The notes beneath the pieces are model-generated. The model saw nothing but the letters and a program-made list of their open reading frames with translations, was not told the origin of the DNA and made no database searches. From Arthrobacter sp. (GTDB lineage Bacteria > Actinomycetota > Actinomycetes > Actinomycetales > Micrococcaceae), in assembly GCF_030540645.1 (NCBI RefSeq), contig NZ_JAUNVV010000013.1:1-53804 (forward strand): 53,804 nt of DNA, in the 5' to 3' direction. Below are positions 42,559-50,566 of the stretch, piece by piece. Positions within the stretch are counted from its first letter, which is position 1; each line of letters starts with the position of its first letter. A program made the translations under genes and the position numbers.

Positions 42559-42588
42559 TTCGACGTACAGCCATAAGATGCGTAGAAT
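42559..42588 (+). promoter_or_regulatory. Candidate promoter for tRNA-Trp/secE/nusG
   Basis: A perfect -10 box TAGAAT (42583-42588) with a weak -35 TTCGAC (42559-42564) at an 18-nt spacing, directed toward tRNA-Trp. Confidence 0.4.
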
Positions 42589-42731
42589 GGTTTACCGGTG
42601 TTCAAGCGCCATGATGATTCACGCCTGCAGGCCGGTTTTGGAAAGACGGCTTCCAGACTGTAAGTTGTTCATGGTTATTAGCACCGATTGGATTCCTCAC
42701 GCAGCTGGCCGGGCCAGTAGGTGAATTCCAA

Positions 42732-42804
42732 AGGGTAGTGGCGCAATTGGTAGCGCAGCGGTCTCCAAAACCGCAGGTTGCAGGTTCGAGTCCTGTCTGC
42801 CCTG
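42732..42804 (+). tRNA. tRNA-Trp (CCA)
   Basis: A 73-nt cloverleaf with acceptor AGGGTAG/CTGCCCT, anticodon stem GCGGT/ACCGC and loop CTCCAAA giving anticodon CCA. The T arm is around TTCGAGT. It lies just ahead of secE, as in many actinobacteria. Confidence 0.95.
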
Positions 42805-42926
42805 CGCATGAGTACAGCAGCTTGGCTGCACGAAACACTTCGTGCATGCAGGCCAGTACTCGGGCGAATATTTTTTGCATGGCGTGCGGTCCGTATTCAC
42901 GGACTTGCAAGTACTTACAACAATTG

Positions 42927-43217
42927 ATGAGTGAGGCACTGGTGACCGAAACTGCGGCAAGCAGCTCCAAGGGCCCAGCCAAAAAAGCAACAAAGCCCAG
43001 CAAGCCTGGACTTTTTAGCCGGATAGCTCTTTTCCTCCGCCAAGTCATTGGCGAAATGAAGAAGGTTGTCACCCCCACTCGCAAAGAGTTGATCAACTTC
43101 ACCGTCGTCGTGCTGGTATTCGTGGTCATCGTGATGGGAATTGTTACCGTCTTGGATCTGGGATTCGGCAAGGCCGTGTTGTGGATCTTCGGCGGCAACG
43201 CAACCATCGAGCAGTAA
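42927..43217 (+). CDS. secE: Preprotein translocase subunit SecE
   Basis: 96 residues. A polar, Lys/Ser/Ala-rich N-terminus is followed by the conserved FLRQVIGEMKKVVTPTRKEL amphipathic helix. A single membrane helix (about 60-82) and a short tail close the protein. SecE clamps SecY in the Sec channel. The ATG at 42927 has no ribosome-binding site, whereas a GTG at 42942 follows TGAGG by 6 nt and may be the real start, giving 91 residues. nusG follows, as is general in bacteria. Confidence 0.92.
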   Translation: MSEALVTETAASSSKGPAKKATKPSKPGLFSRIALFLRQVIGEMKKVVTPTRKELINFTVVVLVFVVIVMGIVTVLDLGFGKAVLWIFGGNATIEQ

Positions 43218-43221
43218 GACG

Positions 43222-43270
43222 CTCAACTTGGCCGACCTCGCCGAATACTTCGGCATGGGGTCGGTTTGAG
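43222..43270 (+). other. Strong stem-loop between secE and nusG
   Basis: CTCAA/TTGAG, CCGACC/GGTCGG and GCCGAA/TTCGGC stack into a 17-bp interrupted stem (43222-43270) with a 3-nt loop. The run after it is short, so it may be a processing or attenuation structure rather than a full terminator. Confidence 0.5.
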
Positions 43271-43305
43271 CCATTTAAGAAACGCACAAGGAAAGCAGGA
43301 AATTC

Positions 43306-44127
43306 GTGTCTGAGCTGGAGCCCGAGGCAACGTACAGTGAGCAGGACCAGGACACTGTGGTTGCTGATGCTGCCATCAATGCCGACCTTGATGCCGTTGC
43401 AGAAGAATCTGAGGTCGCAGAAGATGCTGCCGAGGCTGTAGAGCCTGACGTTGCAGAGGACGCTGCCGAGACCACAGAGGAAGACTCGGAAGAGGCAGCC
43501 GCAGCAGCGGCAGCAGAGCCCGAAGTTGACCCGGCTGAAGAGTTCAAGGCCATGCTGCGGCGCCAGGAGGGTGACTGGTACGTCATCCACTCCTATGCTG
43601 GTTACGAAAACCGCGTTAAGGTCAACCTTGAGTCACGCAGTCTGTCGCTGAACATGGAAGATTACATCTTCGAAATTCAGGTCCCCATGGAAGAAGTCGT
43701 GGAGATTAAGAATGCGCAGCGTAAGGTTGTCAACCGCGTCCGCATTCCCGGCTACGTGCTGGTTCGCATGGACCTCACAGACGCATCGTGGGGCGTCGTG
43801 CGCCACACACCCGGCGTGACCGGCTTCGTTGGCAACGCCCACAATCCGGTGCCGCTGCGCCTGGATGAAGTCTTCTCGATGCTTGCTCCGATCTTTGAAG
43901 AGCAGCAGGCTGAAGAGACCGGCGTTCCGCTGCGTCACGACCCGATTGATGCGGACATCGACTTTGAAGTCGGCGAAGCAGTCATCGTCAAGGACGGCCC
44001 GTTCGAAGGCCTTTCAGCCTCGATCTCCGAGATCAAGCCTGAGGCTGCGCAGTTGGTGGTGCTGGTTTCCATCTTCGAGCGTGAAACTCCCGTCACACTT
44101 GCCTTCAACCAGGTCACCAAGATCTAG
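43306..44127 (+). CDS. nusG: Transcription termination/antitermination factor NusG with acidic extension
   Basis: 273 residues. NusG links RNA polymerase to Rho and to the leading ribosome. The NGN domain starts at about residue 90 ([20 protein letters not shown]) and has [12 protein letters not shown] and [12 protein letters not shown]. The KOW domain at the end has [15 protein letters not shown]. Before it lies an extension of about 85 residues made almost only of Glu, Asp, Ala and Val, with AAAAAAA near residue 67; E. coli NusG has no such part. The start is GTG at 43306. Confidence 0.95.
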   Translation: MSELEPEATYSEQDQDTVVADAAINADLDAVAEESEVAEDAAEAVEPDVAEDAAETTEEDSEEAAAAAAAEPEVDPAEEFKAMLRRQEGDWYVIHSYAGYENRVKVNLESRSLSLNMEDYIFEIQVPMEEVVEIKNAQRKVVNRVRIPGYVLVRMDLTDASWGVVRHTPGVTGFVGNAHNPVPLRLDEVFSMLAPIFEEQQAEETGVPLRHDPIDADIDFEVGEAVIVKDGPFEGLSASISEIKPEAAQLVVLVSIFERETPVTLAFNQVTKI

Positions 44128-44179
44128 TTACCCACAATTTTCGTTCCACGGGGCATTGCTTTGTTCCCATGAAACGTTC

Positions 44180-44198
44180 GGCCGGACGCCATCCGGCC
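44180..44198 (+). other. Leader hairpin before rplK
   Basis: GGCCGGA (44180-44186) pairs with TCCGGCC (44192-44198), perfect 7 bp with a 5-nt loop, about 60 nt upstream of rplK. L1 autoregulation commonly acts in this leader, but no L1 site is shown here. Confidence 0.4.
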
Positions 44199-44256
44199 AC
44201 CTACCTGGACGCGCTCCGTCGTCCCAGGAAAGTTATTGAGAGAAGAGGACCCTACA

Positions 44257-44688
44257 GTGGCTCCCAAGAAAAAGGTCACCGGCCTTATCAAGCTGCAGAT
44301 CCAGGCAGGCGCCGCCAACCCGGCACCTCCCATCGGTCCCGCGCTTGGTCAGCACGGCGTCAACATCATGGAATTCTGCAAGGCGTACAACGCTGCAACG
44401 GAATCCCAGCGCGGAAACGTCATCCCCGTTGAAATCACGGTTTACGAAGACCGTTCCTTCACCTTCATCACCAAGACCCCGCCGGCTGCACAGCTCATCA
44501 AGAAGGCTGCAGGCGTCGCCAAGGGTTCAGCTACCCCGCACACCGTCAAGGTTGCCCAGCTGACCAAGGCACAGGTCACCGAGATCGCCACCCAGAAGAT
44601 GGTTGACCTCAACGCAACAAGCATCGAAGGCGCCGAGAAGATCATCGCCGGCACTGCCCGTTCCATGGGTATCACTGTCGAGGCGTAA
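44257..44688 (+). CDS. rplK: 50S ribosomal protein L11
   Basis: 143 residues. It binds the GTPase-associated region of 23S rRNA and the L10 stalk. [19 protein letters not shown] then [20 protein letters not shown] is the thiostrepton-binding N-terminal domain; the C-terminal rRNA-binding domain ends SMGITVEA. The GTG at 44257 gives the expected start APKKK and follows AGAGGACC; the frame opens seven codons earlier without support. Confidence 0.97.
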   Translation: MAPKKKVTGLIKLQIQAGAANPAPPIGPALGQHGVNIMEFCKAYNAATESQRGNVIPVEITVYEDRSFTFITKTPPAAQLIKKAAGVAKGSATPHTVKVAQLTKAQVTEIATQKMVDLNATSIEGAEKIIAGTARSMGITVEA

Positions 44689-44702
44689 GCCCCAACACCT
44701 GG

Positions 44703-44725
44703 TGGTCGAGCTTGCCGAGACCACG
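44703..44725. repeat. REP-like palindromic element
   Basis: GTGGTC (44703-44708) and GACCAC (44720-44725) surround GAGCTTGCCGA. Sequences of the form GTGGTCGAGCTTGTCGAGAC are, to my recollection, scattered intergenic repeats in Micrococcales genomes. It lies between rplK and rplA. Confidence 0.5.
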
Positions 44726-44847
44726 AAGCACCATCCAATTCATTAAGAACGACGCCGACCAACCCGCCCTTTGGTGGTTGGAAAGCGGACGTAGTGGCAG
44801 GGCCCGCGCGGTCCTAATGACCACAACTGCACAAGGAGAAACGCAGC

Positions 44848-45555
44848 ATGGCAAAGCGCAGTAAAGCATATGAGGCAGCTCAGGCGAAGATCGATGTGGA
44901 CAACACATACGCACCCTTCGACGCCATCAAGCTCGCCAAAGAGACAAACCCGTCCAAGTTTGACGCCACCGTTGAGGTTGCGTTCCGCTTGGGTGTAGAC
45001 CCTCGCAAGGCCGACCAGATGATCCGTGGCACAGTCAACCTGCCCCACGGCACCGGTAAGACTGCCCGCGTCCTGGTTTTCGCAACCGGTGAGCGTGCCG
45101 AGGCTGCTATTGCAGCGGGCGCCGACTTCGTTGGTACCGACGACCTGATCGAAAAGATCCAGGGCGGCTGGACCGACTTTGACGCAGCCGTTGCCACTCC
45201 TGACCTCATGGGCAAGGTTGGCCGTTTGGGTAAGGTCCTCGGGCCGCGTAACTTGATGCCGAACCCGAAGACCGGCACCGTCACCAACGACGTCGCCAAG
45301 GCTGTCAATGACATCAAGGGTGGAAAGATCGACTTCCGCGTCGACAAGCACTCCAACCTGCACTTCATCATCGGCAAGGTTTCCTTCGACGCCGTCAAGC
45401 TGGCTGAGAACTACGCAGCAGCGCTGGAAGAGGTGCTTCGTTTGAAGCCGTCCGCTTCCAAGGGCCGCTACCTGCAGAAGGCCACCGTCTCCACGACGTT
45501 TGGTCCCGGCATCAGCGTGGATCCTGCGGCAACGAAGGTTGTCATCGAGGACTAG
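44848..45555 (+). CDS. rplA: 50S ribosomal protein L1
   Basis: 235 residues. It forms the L1 stalk near the ribosomal E site and in many bacteria represses its own operon. [20 protein letters not shown] and the signature [15 protein letters not shown] are present. AAGGAG precedes the ATG. A strong terminator follows, closing the tRNA-Trp to rplA block. Confidence 0.97.
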   Translation: MAKRSKAYEAAQAKIDVDNTYAPFDAIKLAKETNPSKFDATVEVAFRLGVDPRKADQMIRGTVNLPHGTGKTARVLVFATGERAEAAIAAGADFVGTDDLIEKIQGGWTDFDAAVATPDLMGKVGRLGKVLGPRNLMPNPKTGTVTNDVAKAVNDIKGGKIDFRVDKHSNLHFIIGKVSFDAVKLAENYAAALEEVLRLKPSASKGRYLQKATVSTTFGPGISVDPAATKVVIED

Positions 45556-45571
45556 TTCTTGAAATTTGAAG

Positions 45572-45614
45572 GGAAGGGCGTTGTAGCATTTCGCTGCAGC
45601 GCCCTTCCTTTTTT
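45572..45614 (+). terminator. Rho-independent terminator after rplA
   Basis: A 16-bp stem (45572-45587 with 45593-45608, two wobble pairs) with loop ATTTC and a T6 run at 45609-45614. Confidence 0.92.
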
Positions 45615-45725
45615 ACAGGCTGGTGGGTAGTGGCAGTTTCCACCAGATTTCAATGGGGGAAGGTGCGGGCGTGGCAATGCCATGGTTCGCCCACAAAGAT
45701 GAGACAACTACGGGGTAATGAAGCC

Positions 45726-46811
45726 ATGACAGTAACGACCATCGAGCAGTTGCGGATTCCAGAGACTCTCGACGGCGACGCCGCTGCAGATTTCCACCAG
45801 GCCGTTGAAGTGTCCCGCCAGGTCCGTATTAAGACTTGGGGAAACGACAAACTGGCCTACACGGCAGAGGAGCTCTTCGATCAGTGCCACGACACTTTTG
45901 AGTGGTATGTGGTGTTGATTGCTCGAAGAGGCGGGGAAATCCTTGGATTGGCCGGCATTGCCCTGCCGTTGGACGACAACACTGACATGGCCCACGTCAC
46001 CCTGGACGTGCTGCCCAGTGCCGAGGGGCTTGGCTTGGGCAGGAAGCTGCTTGAAGCTGCCGAACTCTTTGTCAAAGGTGAGAACCGCAAGATCGTTATG
46101 GTCGAGACAAGCCATCAGTCCTCGACGCTCGATGATGCGGACACAGAGGTGATACCGGCCTCCCGTGGAGGCGGCTCCCTGCCACTGAGCAGCAGGGAGG
46201 CCCGTTTTGCCTACAATGCCGGCTATGACCTTGAACGGGTTGAACAGTTCAGCGTCTGTGCACTGCCCCTGCCAGTAGGATTGAGTGCGGTCCTGACTGA
46301 ACGTGCAACAGCGGCGCACGAGCACAAATATCGCGTACACCAATGGATGGACCGCTGCCCGGAGTCATGGGCACAGGACATTGTGCGCCTGGAGCAGGAG
46401 ATCGAAGGTGAGGGCGACGGCAATCCTGAGGTAGCGTGGGATGTGGCTCGCCTGCGTGAAGCCGAGGAGATTTCCATGCTCACAGGAAGGCACACGTTGG
46501 TCAGCGCAGCCGAATGTGTTGAAGCAGGCGTGCTGGTTGGCTTGACCTCCATCTCCATACTGGGCAACCGCGGGGATGTGGCATTTCAAGACGACTCTTT
46601 TGTGGAGCAGGCCCACCGTGGCAAAGATGTTGGGCTTCATATTCAGACGGCGAACCTTGAGCACCTCATGCGTGAGTTTCCGCAGTTGGATGCCATCTAC
46701 ACGTGGAACGCACCTGAAAAGGAGTACATGCGCTCTGTCAACGAAATGCTGGGATTCGTGAACGCGGGTGTCACGGGGCAGTGGCGCAAGGACTTCAATA
46801 GCATTGGCTGA
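45726..46811 (+). CDS. Two-domain GNAT acetyltransferase inserted in the ribosomal protein cluster
   Basis: 361 residues with two GNAT-like halves. The first has LDVLPSAEGLGLGRKLLEAA, a full acetyl-CoA loop; the second (about 230-355) keeps the fold (VGLTSISI, GLHIQTANLEHLM, and WNAPEKEYMRSVNEMLGF) but not the glycine-rich loop. This layout resembles MshD and the Eis-type proteins only in outline, and the substrate is unknown. It is isolated between the rplA terminator and the rplJ leader. The ATG at 45726 is where the family-like sequence begins. Confidence 0.8.
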   Translation: MTVTTIEQLRIPETLDGDAAADFHQAVEVSRQVRIKTWGNDKLAYTAEELFDQCHDTFEWYVVLIARRGGEILGLAGIALPLDDNTDMAHVTLDVLPSAEGLGLGRKLLEAAELFVKGENRKIVMVETSHQSSTLDDADTEVIPASRGGGSLPLSSREARFAYNAGYDLERVEQFSVCALPLPVGLSAVLTERATAAHEHKYRVHQWMDRCPESWAQDIVRLEQEIEGEGDGNPEVAWDVARLREAEEISMLTGRHTLVSAAECVEAGVLVGLTSISILGNRGDVAFQDDSFVEQAHRGKDVGLHIQTANLEHLMREFPQLDAIYTWNAPEKEYMRSVNEMLGFVNAGVTGQWRKDFNSIG

Positions 46812-47157
46812 TCGTCTGCCAGCTAAAGCTCACTGTCCCGATTTGGAATCTGGAGGCACGCTCCTGTAGCCTTGAGGAACCAAAGACCGTCGGTCGATGT
46901 CAATCTCCCCCAGCCAGTCCATGCAGCATGCATGTGATTGCGCAGGAATCGGGCCGGTTGCCATCCGAAAGTCCTTATATGGACGGCCAGCGCAGGTGCA
47001 CAAAGCTTATTGAGCGGCGTCGAACCGGAAGAAATTCCTGGAACCGCTGCGAAAACGCCCCGTACATCTGTGCGGGGCGTTTTTATTTGTCCAAGTCCCA
47101 GCCAGCTGGGCGGGCCAGGACCAGACAGGACCGGCATATATTCCCGGAAGGAGGGTT
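46812..47157 (+). promoter_or_regulatory. rplJL leader with intrinsic terminator (L10-leader-like)
   Basis: The 346 bases before rplJ hold no gene. AGCGG (47013-47017) can pair with CCGCT (47044-47048) around CCGGAAGAAATTCCTGG, recalling the L10-binding leader. Directly after it comes a perfect stem ACGCCCCG (47055-47062) / CGGGGCGT (47073-47080) extended by TAC/GTG and followed by TTTTTATTT, a textbook terminator 70 nt before rplJ. The combination suggests attenuation controlled by the L10-L12 complex. No clear promoter was found. Confidence 0.65.
47055..47087 (+). terminator. Attenuator terminator in the rplJ leader
   Basis: An 11-bp stem with loop ATCT followed by a U-rich run (47080-47087), upstream of the gene it would control. 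Confidence 0.8.
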
Positions 47158-47727
47158 ATGGCAACGCCAACAAAGGTGGCTGCGGTTGCAGAAATCACAC
47201 AAGATTTCAACGAATCAACTGCAGCAGTCCTAACCGAATACCGTGGGCTCACCGTTGCTCAGCTCAAGGAGCTGCGCGTTTCTCTCGGCCAGGACACCAA
47301 GTTCGCGGTCGTAAAGAACACCCTGACAGCCATTGCGGCCAAGGAAGCAGGTGTTGACGCTTTCGAAGGTCAGCTGAGCGGCCCCACCGCCATTGCTTTC
47401 ATCAAGGGTGACGCTGTTGCAGCAGCCAAGAGCCTCACGGATTTTGCAAAAGCCAACAAGCAGCTGGTCATCAAGACTGGTTTCTTCGAAGGCAAGGCTC
47501 TCGACGCCTCCGAGGTCGCCGCACTGGCTGCCCTCGAGTCTCGCGAACTGCAGCTGGCCAAGGTCGCCGGCATCCTCAAGGCTCCGATGGCCGCCGTTGC
47601 GCGCACCCTCGAGGCCCTGCGTTTGAAGCTGGCCGAAGGCGCTCCCGCTGAAGAGGCTCCGGCCGCTGAGGAAGCACCCGCCGCTGAGGAAGCCCCTGCA
47701 GTAGAAGCTGAGACCACCGAGGCGTAG
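47158..47727 (+). CDS. rplJ: 50S ribosomal protein L10
   Basis: 189 residues. It anchors the L7/L12 dimers to the ribosome. [20 protein letters not shown] and [19 protein letters not shown] are the family's start. The C-terminal L12-binding helix ([18 protein letters not shown], then [13 protein letters not shown]) is followed by a tail of about 30 residues, rich in repeated AAEEAP units. GGAAGGAGG precedes the ATG. Confidence 0.97.
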   Translation: MATPTKVAAVAEITQDFNESTAAVLTEYRGLTVAQLKELRVSLGQDTKFAVVKNTLTAIAAKEAGVDAFEGQLSGPTAIAFIKGDAVAAAKSLTDFAKANKQLVIKTGFFEGKALDASEVAALAALESRELQLAKVAGILKAPMAAVARTLEALRLKLAEGAPAEEAPAAEEAPAAEEAPAVEAETTEA

Positions 47728-47816
47728 TGCGCGCCGTCCCCTGGACGAGCCGGCTGCCTGCAGGTCATCAGTATTAGTTTTTCCCCGAGTCCACGAGGAT
47801 TTGGGTCTTAAGATTC

Positions 47817-47828
47817 GGCCTTCGGGCC
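47817..47828 (+). other. UUCG-capped hairpin before rplL
   Basis: GGCC-TTCG-GGCC forms a very stable tetraloop hairpin 25 nt before the rplL start. It may protect or set the higher translation of rplL. Confidence 0.45.
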
Positions 47829-47852
47829 AAGAACACAGAAGGAGCGCCACCC

Positions 47853-48227
47853 ATGGCTAAGCTCACCAACGACGAGCTCATTGCAGCTTTCAAGGAACTG
47901 ACCATCATCGAGCTCTCCGAGTTCGTCAAGCTCTTCGAAGAGACCTTTGAAGTTACTGCCGCTGCTGTTGCAGTAGCAGGCCCCGCTGGCGGCGCCGCAG
48001 AAGCTGAAGAAGAGCAGACTGAATTCGACGTTATCCTCGAAGCAGCCGGCGACAAGAAGATCGCAGTGATCAAGGAAGTTCGTTCCTTGACTTCCCTCGG
48101 CCTGAAGGAAGCCAAGGAGGTCGTTGACTCGGCTCCCAAGGCCGTCCTCGAAGGTGCAACCAAGGAAGCTGCCGAGAAGGCCAAGGAAGCCCTCGAAGCT
48201 GCCGGCGCCACGGTTACCGTCAAGTAA
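47853..48227 (+). CDS. rplL: 50S ribosomal protein L7/L12
   Basis: 124 residues. It forms the mobile stalk that recruits translation GTPases. The N-terminal dimer helices ([20 protein letters not shown]) are joined by an Ala/Glu hinge to the factor-binding domain with [20 protein letters not shown] and [19 protein letters not shown] lies upstream. A terminator follows 17 nt after the stop. Confidence 0.98.
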   Translation: MAKLTNDELIAAFKELTIIELSEFVKLFEETFEVTAAAVAVAGPAGGAAEAEEEQTEFDVILEAAGDKKIAVIKEVRSLTSLGLKEAKEVVDSAPKAVLEGATKEAAEKAKEALEAAGATVTVK

Positions 48228-48244
48228 TCACCTCGCATTTCTCG

Positions 48245-48276
48245 AAAAGCTCCGCACCAATTGGTGCGGGGCTTTT
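48245..48276 (+). terminator. Terminator after rplL
   Basis: A 14-bp stem with one wobble pair and loop AATT (48245-48276) that ends in TTTT. Complementary A's on the other side let it also work for minus-strand transcription. Confidence 0.85.
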
Positions 48277-48420
48277 CTGCGTCCAGGGGGCATCCCGGCA
48301 GCGGAGCCGACATTTTTTGTAGGCGACGTAAAGGAGACGCCAAAGGCCGCCCGCGGCCGACGCGTCGGATAGTCGCCGGAAAAATGCCGGGCCGGTGCCG
48401 CCGCGAGTCGCCCAAGCCTG

Positions 48421-48906
48421 CTATTCCGGGACGGAGATGTCTGCGACGGTGGCGTTCAAGGCCGATATCAGGGCGTCGGCTTCGACGAATAGGCTGTAGC
48501 CGTGTTCACCGGCTCCCATGGACACCCTGCGGCCGCGGATTGATTCGTCCGCGAAGACTGGCCACGCAGTGGTGCTGCCTAGAGGAGTGATGGTGCCGCG
48601 TTCGTAACCGGTCGCGGCGAGGGCCAGCTCGGCCGCTGGCATTTGCAGCTTGTTCACGCCCACCACGGCACGCAGCTTGGGCCAGGAGATAGAGCGGCCG
48701 CCCGGTACCAGGGCAAAGAGGAAGGCGCCGTCGCTGCGCTTGACCACAAGGGACTTCACAATGTCTGCGATGTCAATGCCGAGGAGAGCGGCAGCCTCCG
48801 TCAGGGAGCCTGCCACAGGCCTGGCGAAGATGTCCACGGCCAGGCCGCGGGCCGCCGCATCAGCGGCAACCCGGCCATGGCCCGTGGGATTGGCTGCTGG
48901 GTTCAC
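48421..48906 (-). CDS. YbaK/EbsC-family aminoacyl-tRNA deacylase
   Basis: 161 residues of the YbaK/ProX fold. LLGIDIADIVKSLVVKRSDG and FLFALVPGGRSISWPKL give the start of the domain, and NKLQMPAAELALAATGYERG with the GTITPLG segment is the catalytic and substrate pocket. Such enzymes hydrolyse mischarged tRNAs, typically Cys-tRNA(Pro) or Ala-tRNA(Pro). The GTG start overlaps the thiolase stop (GTGA), so translation is coupled. Confidence 0.87.
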   Translation of the reverse strand: MNPAANPTGHGRVAADAAARGLAVDIFARPVAGSLTEAAALLGIDIADIVKSLVVKRSDGAFLFALVPGGRSISWPKLRAVVGVNKLQMPAAELALAATGYERGTITPLGSTTAWPVFADESIRGRRVSMGAGEHGYSLFVEADALISALNATVADISVPE

Positions 48907-50102
48907 TCAGCGTCCCGGAACAGGAGCAGCGCCTCGCCCTGCCCGCCACCGCCGCACAGCGACACAGCCGCCTTGCCGGAGCCGCGGCGGCTGAGTTCAA
49001 GCGCCGCGTGGAGTGCCAACCGGGCTCCGGATGCACCAATGGGGTGACCTAGTGCGATGGCACCGCCGTGGATATTGCATATTTCCGGCGACAGGTGAAG
49101 ATCACGCATTGACTGGACAGCAACAGACCCAAAAGCCTCGTTGATCTCAACGAAATCGAGATCCGCAACGCTCCAGCCAGCTTTTGCCAGAGCACTCTCG
49201 ATGGCGTGGGAAGGCTGCGAATGCAGCGAGTTGTCAGGCCCGGCAACCTGCCCGGGCGCGCCGACAACAGCCAACCACTCAAGTCCGTGCGCCTGCGCAT
49301 AGGTGCGTGAAGTCAGCACCATGGCACTGGCCCCGTCGGAAAGAGGGGAAGAGTTCCCGGCCGTGATGGCGCCGTCGGCTGTGAACGCCGGACGCAGCCC
49401 GGCCAAAGACTCCACAGTGCTCTGCGGGCGAATGCCTTCGTCCTTGTCAAGCACCAGTGGTTCGCCTTTGCGCTGTGGCAAGGATACGGGCACAATTTCT
49501 TGCTCGAATATCCCCGCTTCGACGGCTGCGGCAGCACGCTGGTGCGACGCGGCAGCGACCTCGTCCTGTGCGGTGCGTGAAATGCCCAGGAGGATGTTGC
49601 CACGCTCGGTGGACAGGCCCATGGAGTCGTTGTCAAAGGCGTCGGTCAGGCCGTCGTGGGCGGCAACGTCGAGCGCCTGGATGGAACCGTAGGTCCAGCC
49701 ACGTCGTGAGCCTGGCAGGATGTGCGGGGCCTGGCTCATTGACTCCTGTCCGCCGGCGATGACAACCTCCGCCTCGCCGCTACGGATCAAGCGCGCCGCA
49801 TCAATCACGGCAGTCAGGCCGGACAAGCACACTTTGTTGATGGTCACTGAGGGCACATTCCAACCAATGCCGGCCCCGACGGCGCTCTGCCGGGCAGGAT
49901 TCTGCCCGGCCCCCGCCTGCAAAACCTGACCCATGATCACAAAGTTGACATCTGCCGCGTCAATCCCGGAACGTGACACGGCTCCAGCGATGGCCTTGGA
50001 GCCAAGCTCGACGGCGGTAAAGGGTGCCAACTGTCCGTTGAGCCGGCCCTGCGGCGTACGTGCTCCTGCAAGAATTACCACATCATTTGATTGTGCCGCC
50101 AT
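48903..50102 (-). CDS. Acetyl-CoA acetyltransferase (thiolase)
   Basis: 399 residues. It condenses two acetyl-CoA or cleaves 3-ketoacyl-CoA. TINKVCLSGLTAVIDAARLI has the nucleophile Cys92, NEAFGSVAVQSM the NEAF motif, GGAIALGHPIGASGARL the His, and SLCGGGGQGEALL the second cysteine. GGQESMSQAPHILPGSR is typical of the biosynthetic group. The ATG at 50102 has AAGGAG about 10 nt upstream. It is divergent from rpoB. Confidence 0.93.
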   Translation of the reverse strand: MAAQSNDVVILAGARTPQGRLNGQLAPFTAVELGSKAIAGAVSRSGIDAADVNFVIMGQVLQAGAGQNPARQSAVGAGIGWNVPSVTINKVCLSGLTAVIDAARLIRSGEAEVVIAGGQESMSQAPHILPGSRRGWTYGSIQALDVAAHDGLTDAFDNDSMGLSTERGNILLGISRTAQDEVAAASHQRAAAAVEAGIFEQEIVPVSLPQRKGEPLVLDKDEGIRPQSTVESLAGLRPAFTADGAITAGNSSPLSDGASAMVLTSRTYAQAHGLEWLAVVGAPGQVAGPDNSLHSQPSHAIESALAKAGWSVADLDFVEINEAFGSVAVQSMRDLHLSPEICNIHGGAIALGHPIGASGARLALHAALELSRRGSGKAAVSLCGGGGQGEALLLFRDAE

Positions 50103-50566
50103 GTCCGCAGTGCTCCTTGAAACTTGTACCGTGCGCATCCTCGTTGATCCGCACTGGTTCTCCATAGAATGTAACAGTTTGCTCCCACAAGATATTTCTT
50201 CTTGCGGCAGACGCTCACTGCGCTACTGTGACGAGGCTAATAGTGGGGCAAAAAACGGCTAGAAAACAAGGAATTACACCTCGACCCAAGCCCATACTTG
50301 CGGTTTATCAGTTCCTGGGGTAGACACGCGGGTATATATGCCTGTAGAGTAGATCTTTGCGTATCCCTCTTAACCTTCAGCCTTCATATAGCGGTGGGCT
50401 TTGTATCGGTCAGGAGTCAAGGACAGCACGCAGCAGCCGACAGAAAATGTCAGCTTGTTGCGCTTTCCAAGACAGTTCTGGCCAGCGTTCCACCCGGTTT
50501 GATGACTAGGTGTGAATCGGGTGAGGGGCGTAAGAACAAGCCTGCAGGTCTGTGGAAGGATCCCTC
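50103..50566. other. Intergenic region before rpoB
   Basis: 464 bases with no protein-like frame. It contains the rpoB promoter and a leader of about 210 nt. No terminator-like stem was seen between promoter and rpoB. Confidence 0.6.
50321..50350 (+). promoter_or_regulatory. rpoB: Candidate rpoB promoter
   Basis: TAGACA (50321-50326) and TAGAGT (50345-50350) with an 18-nt spacer that contains TATATAT. An alternative pair, TTGCGG (50298-50303) with TAGACA as -10 at 17 nt, overlaps it. Confidence 0.5.

Noticed and set aside
41488-42576. Long plus-strand frame across the aminotransferase gene
   Set aside because: Gly/His-rich shadow of a well-supported PLP enzyme gene.
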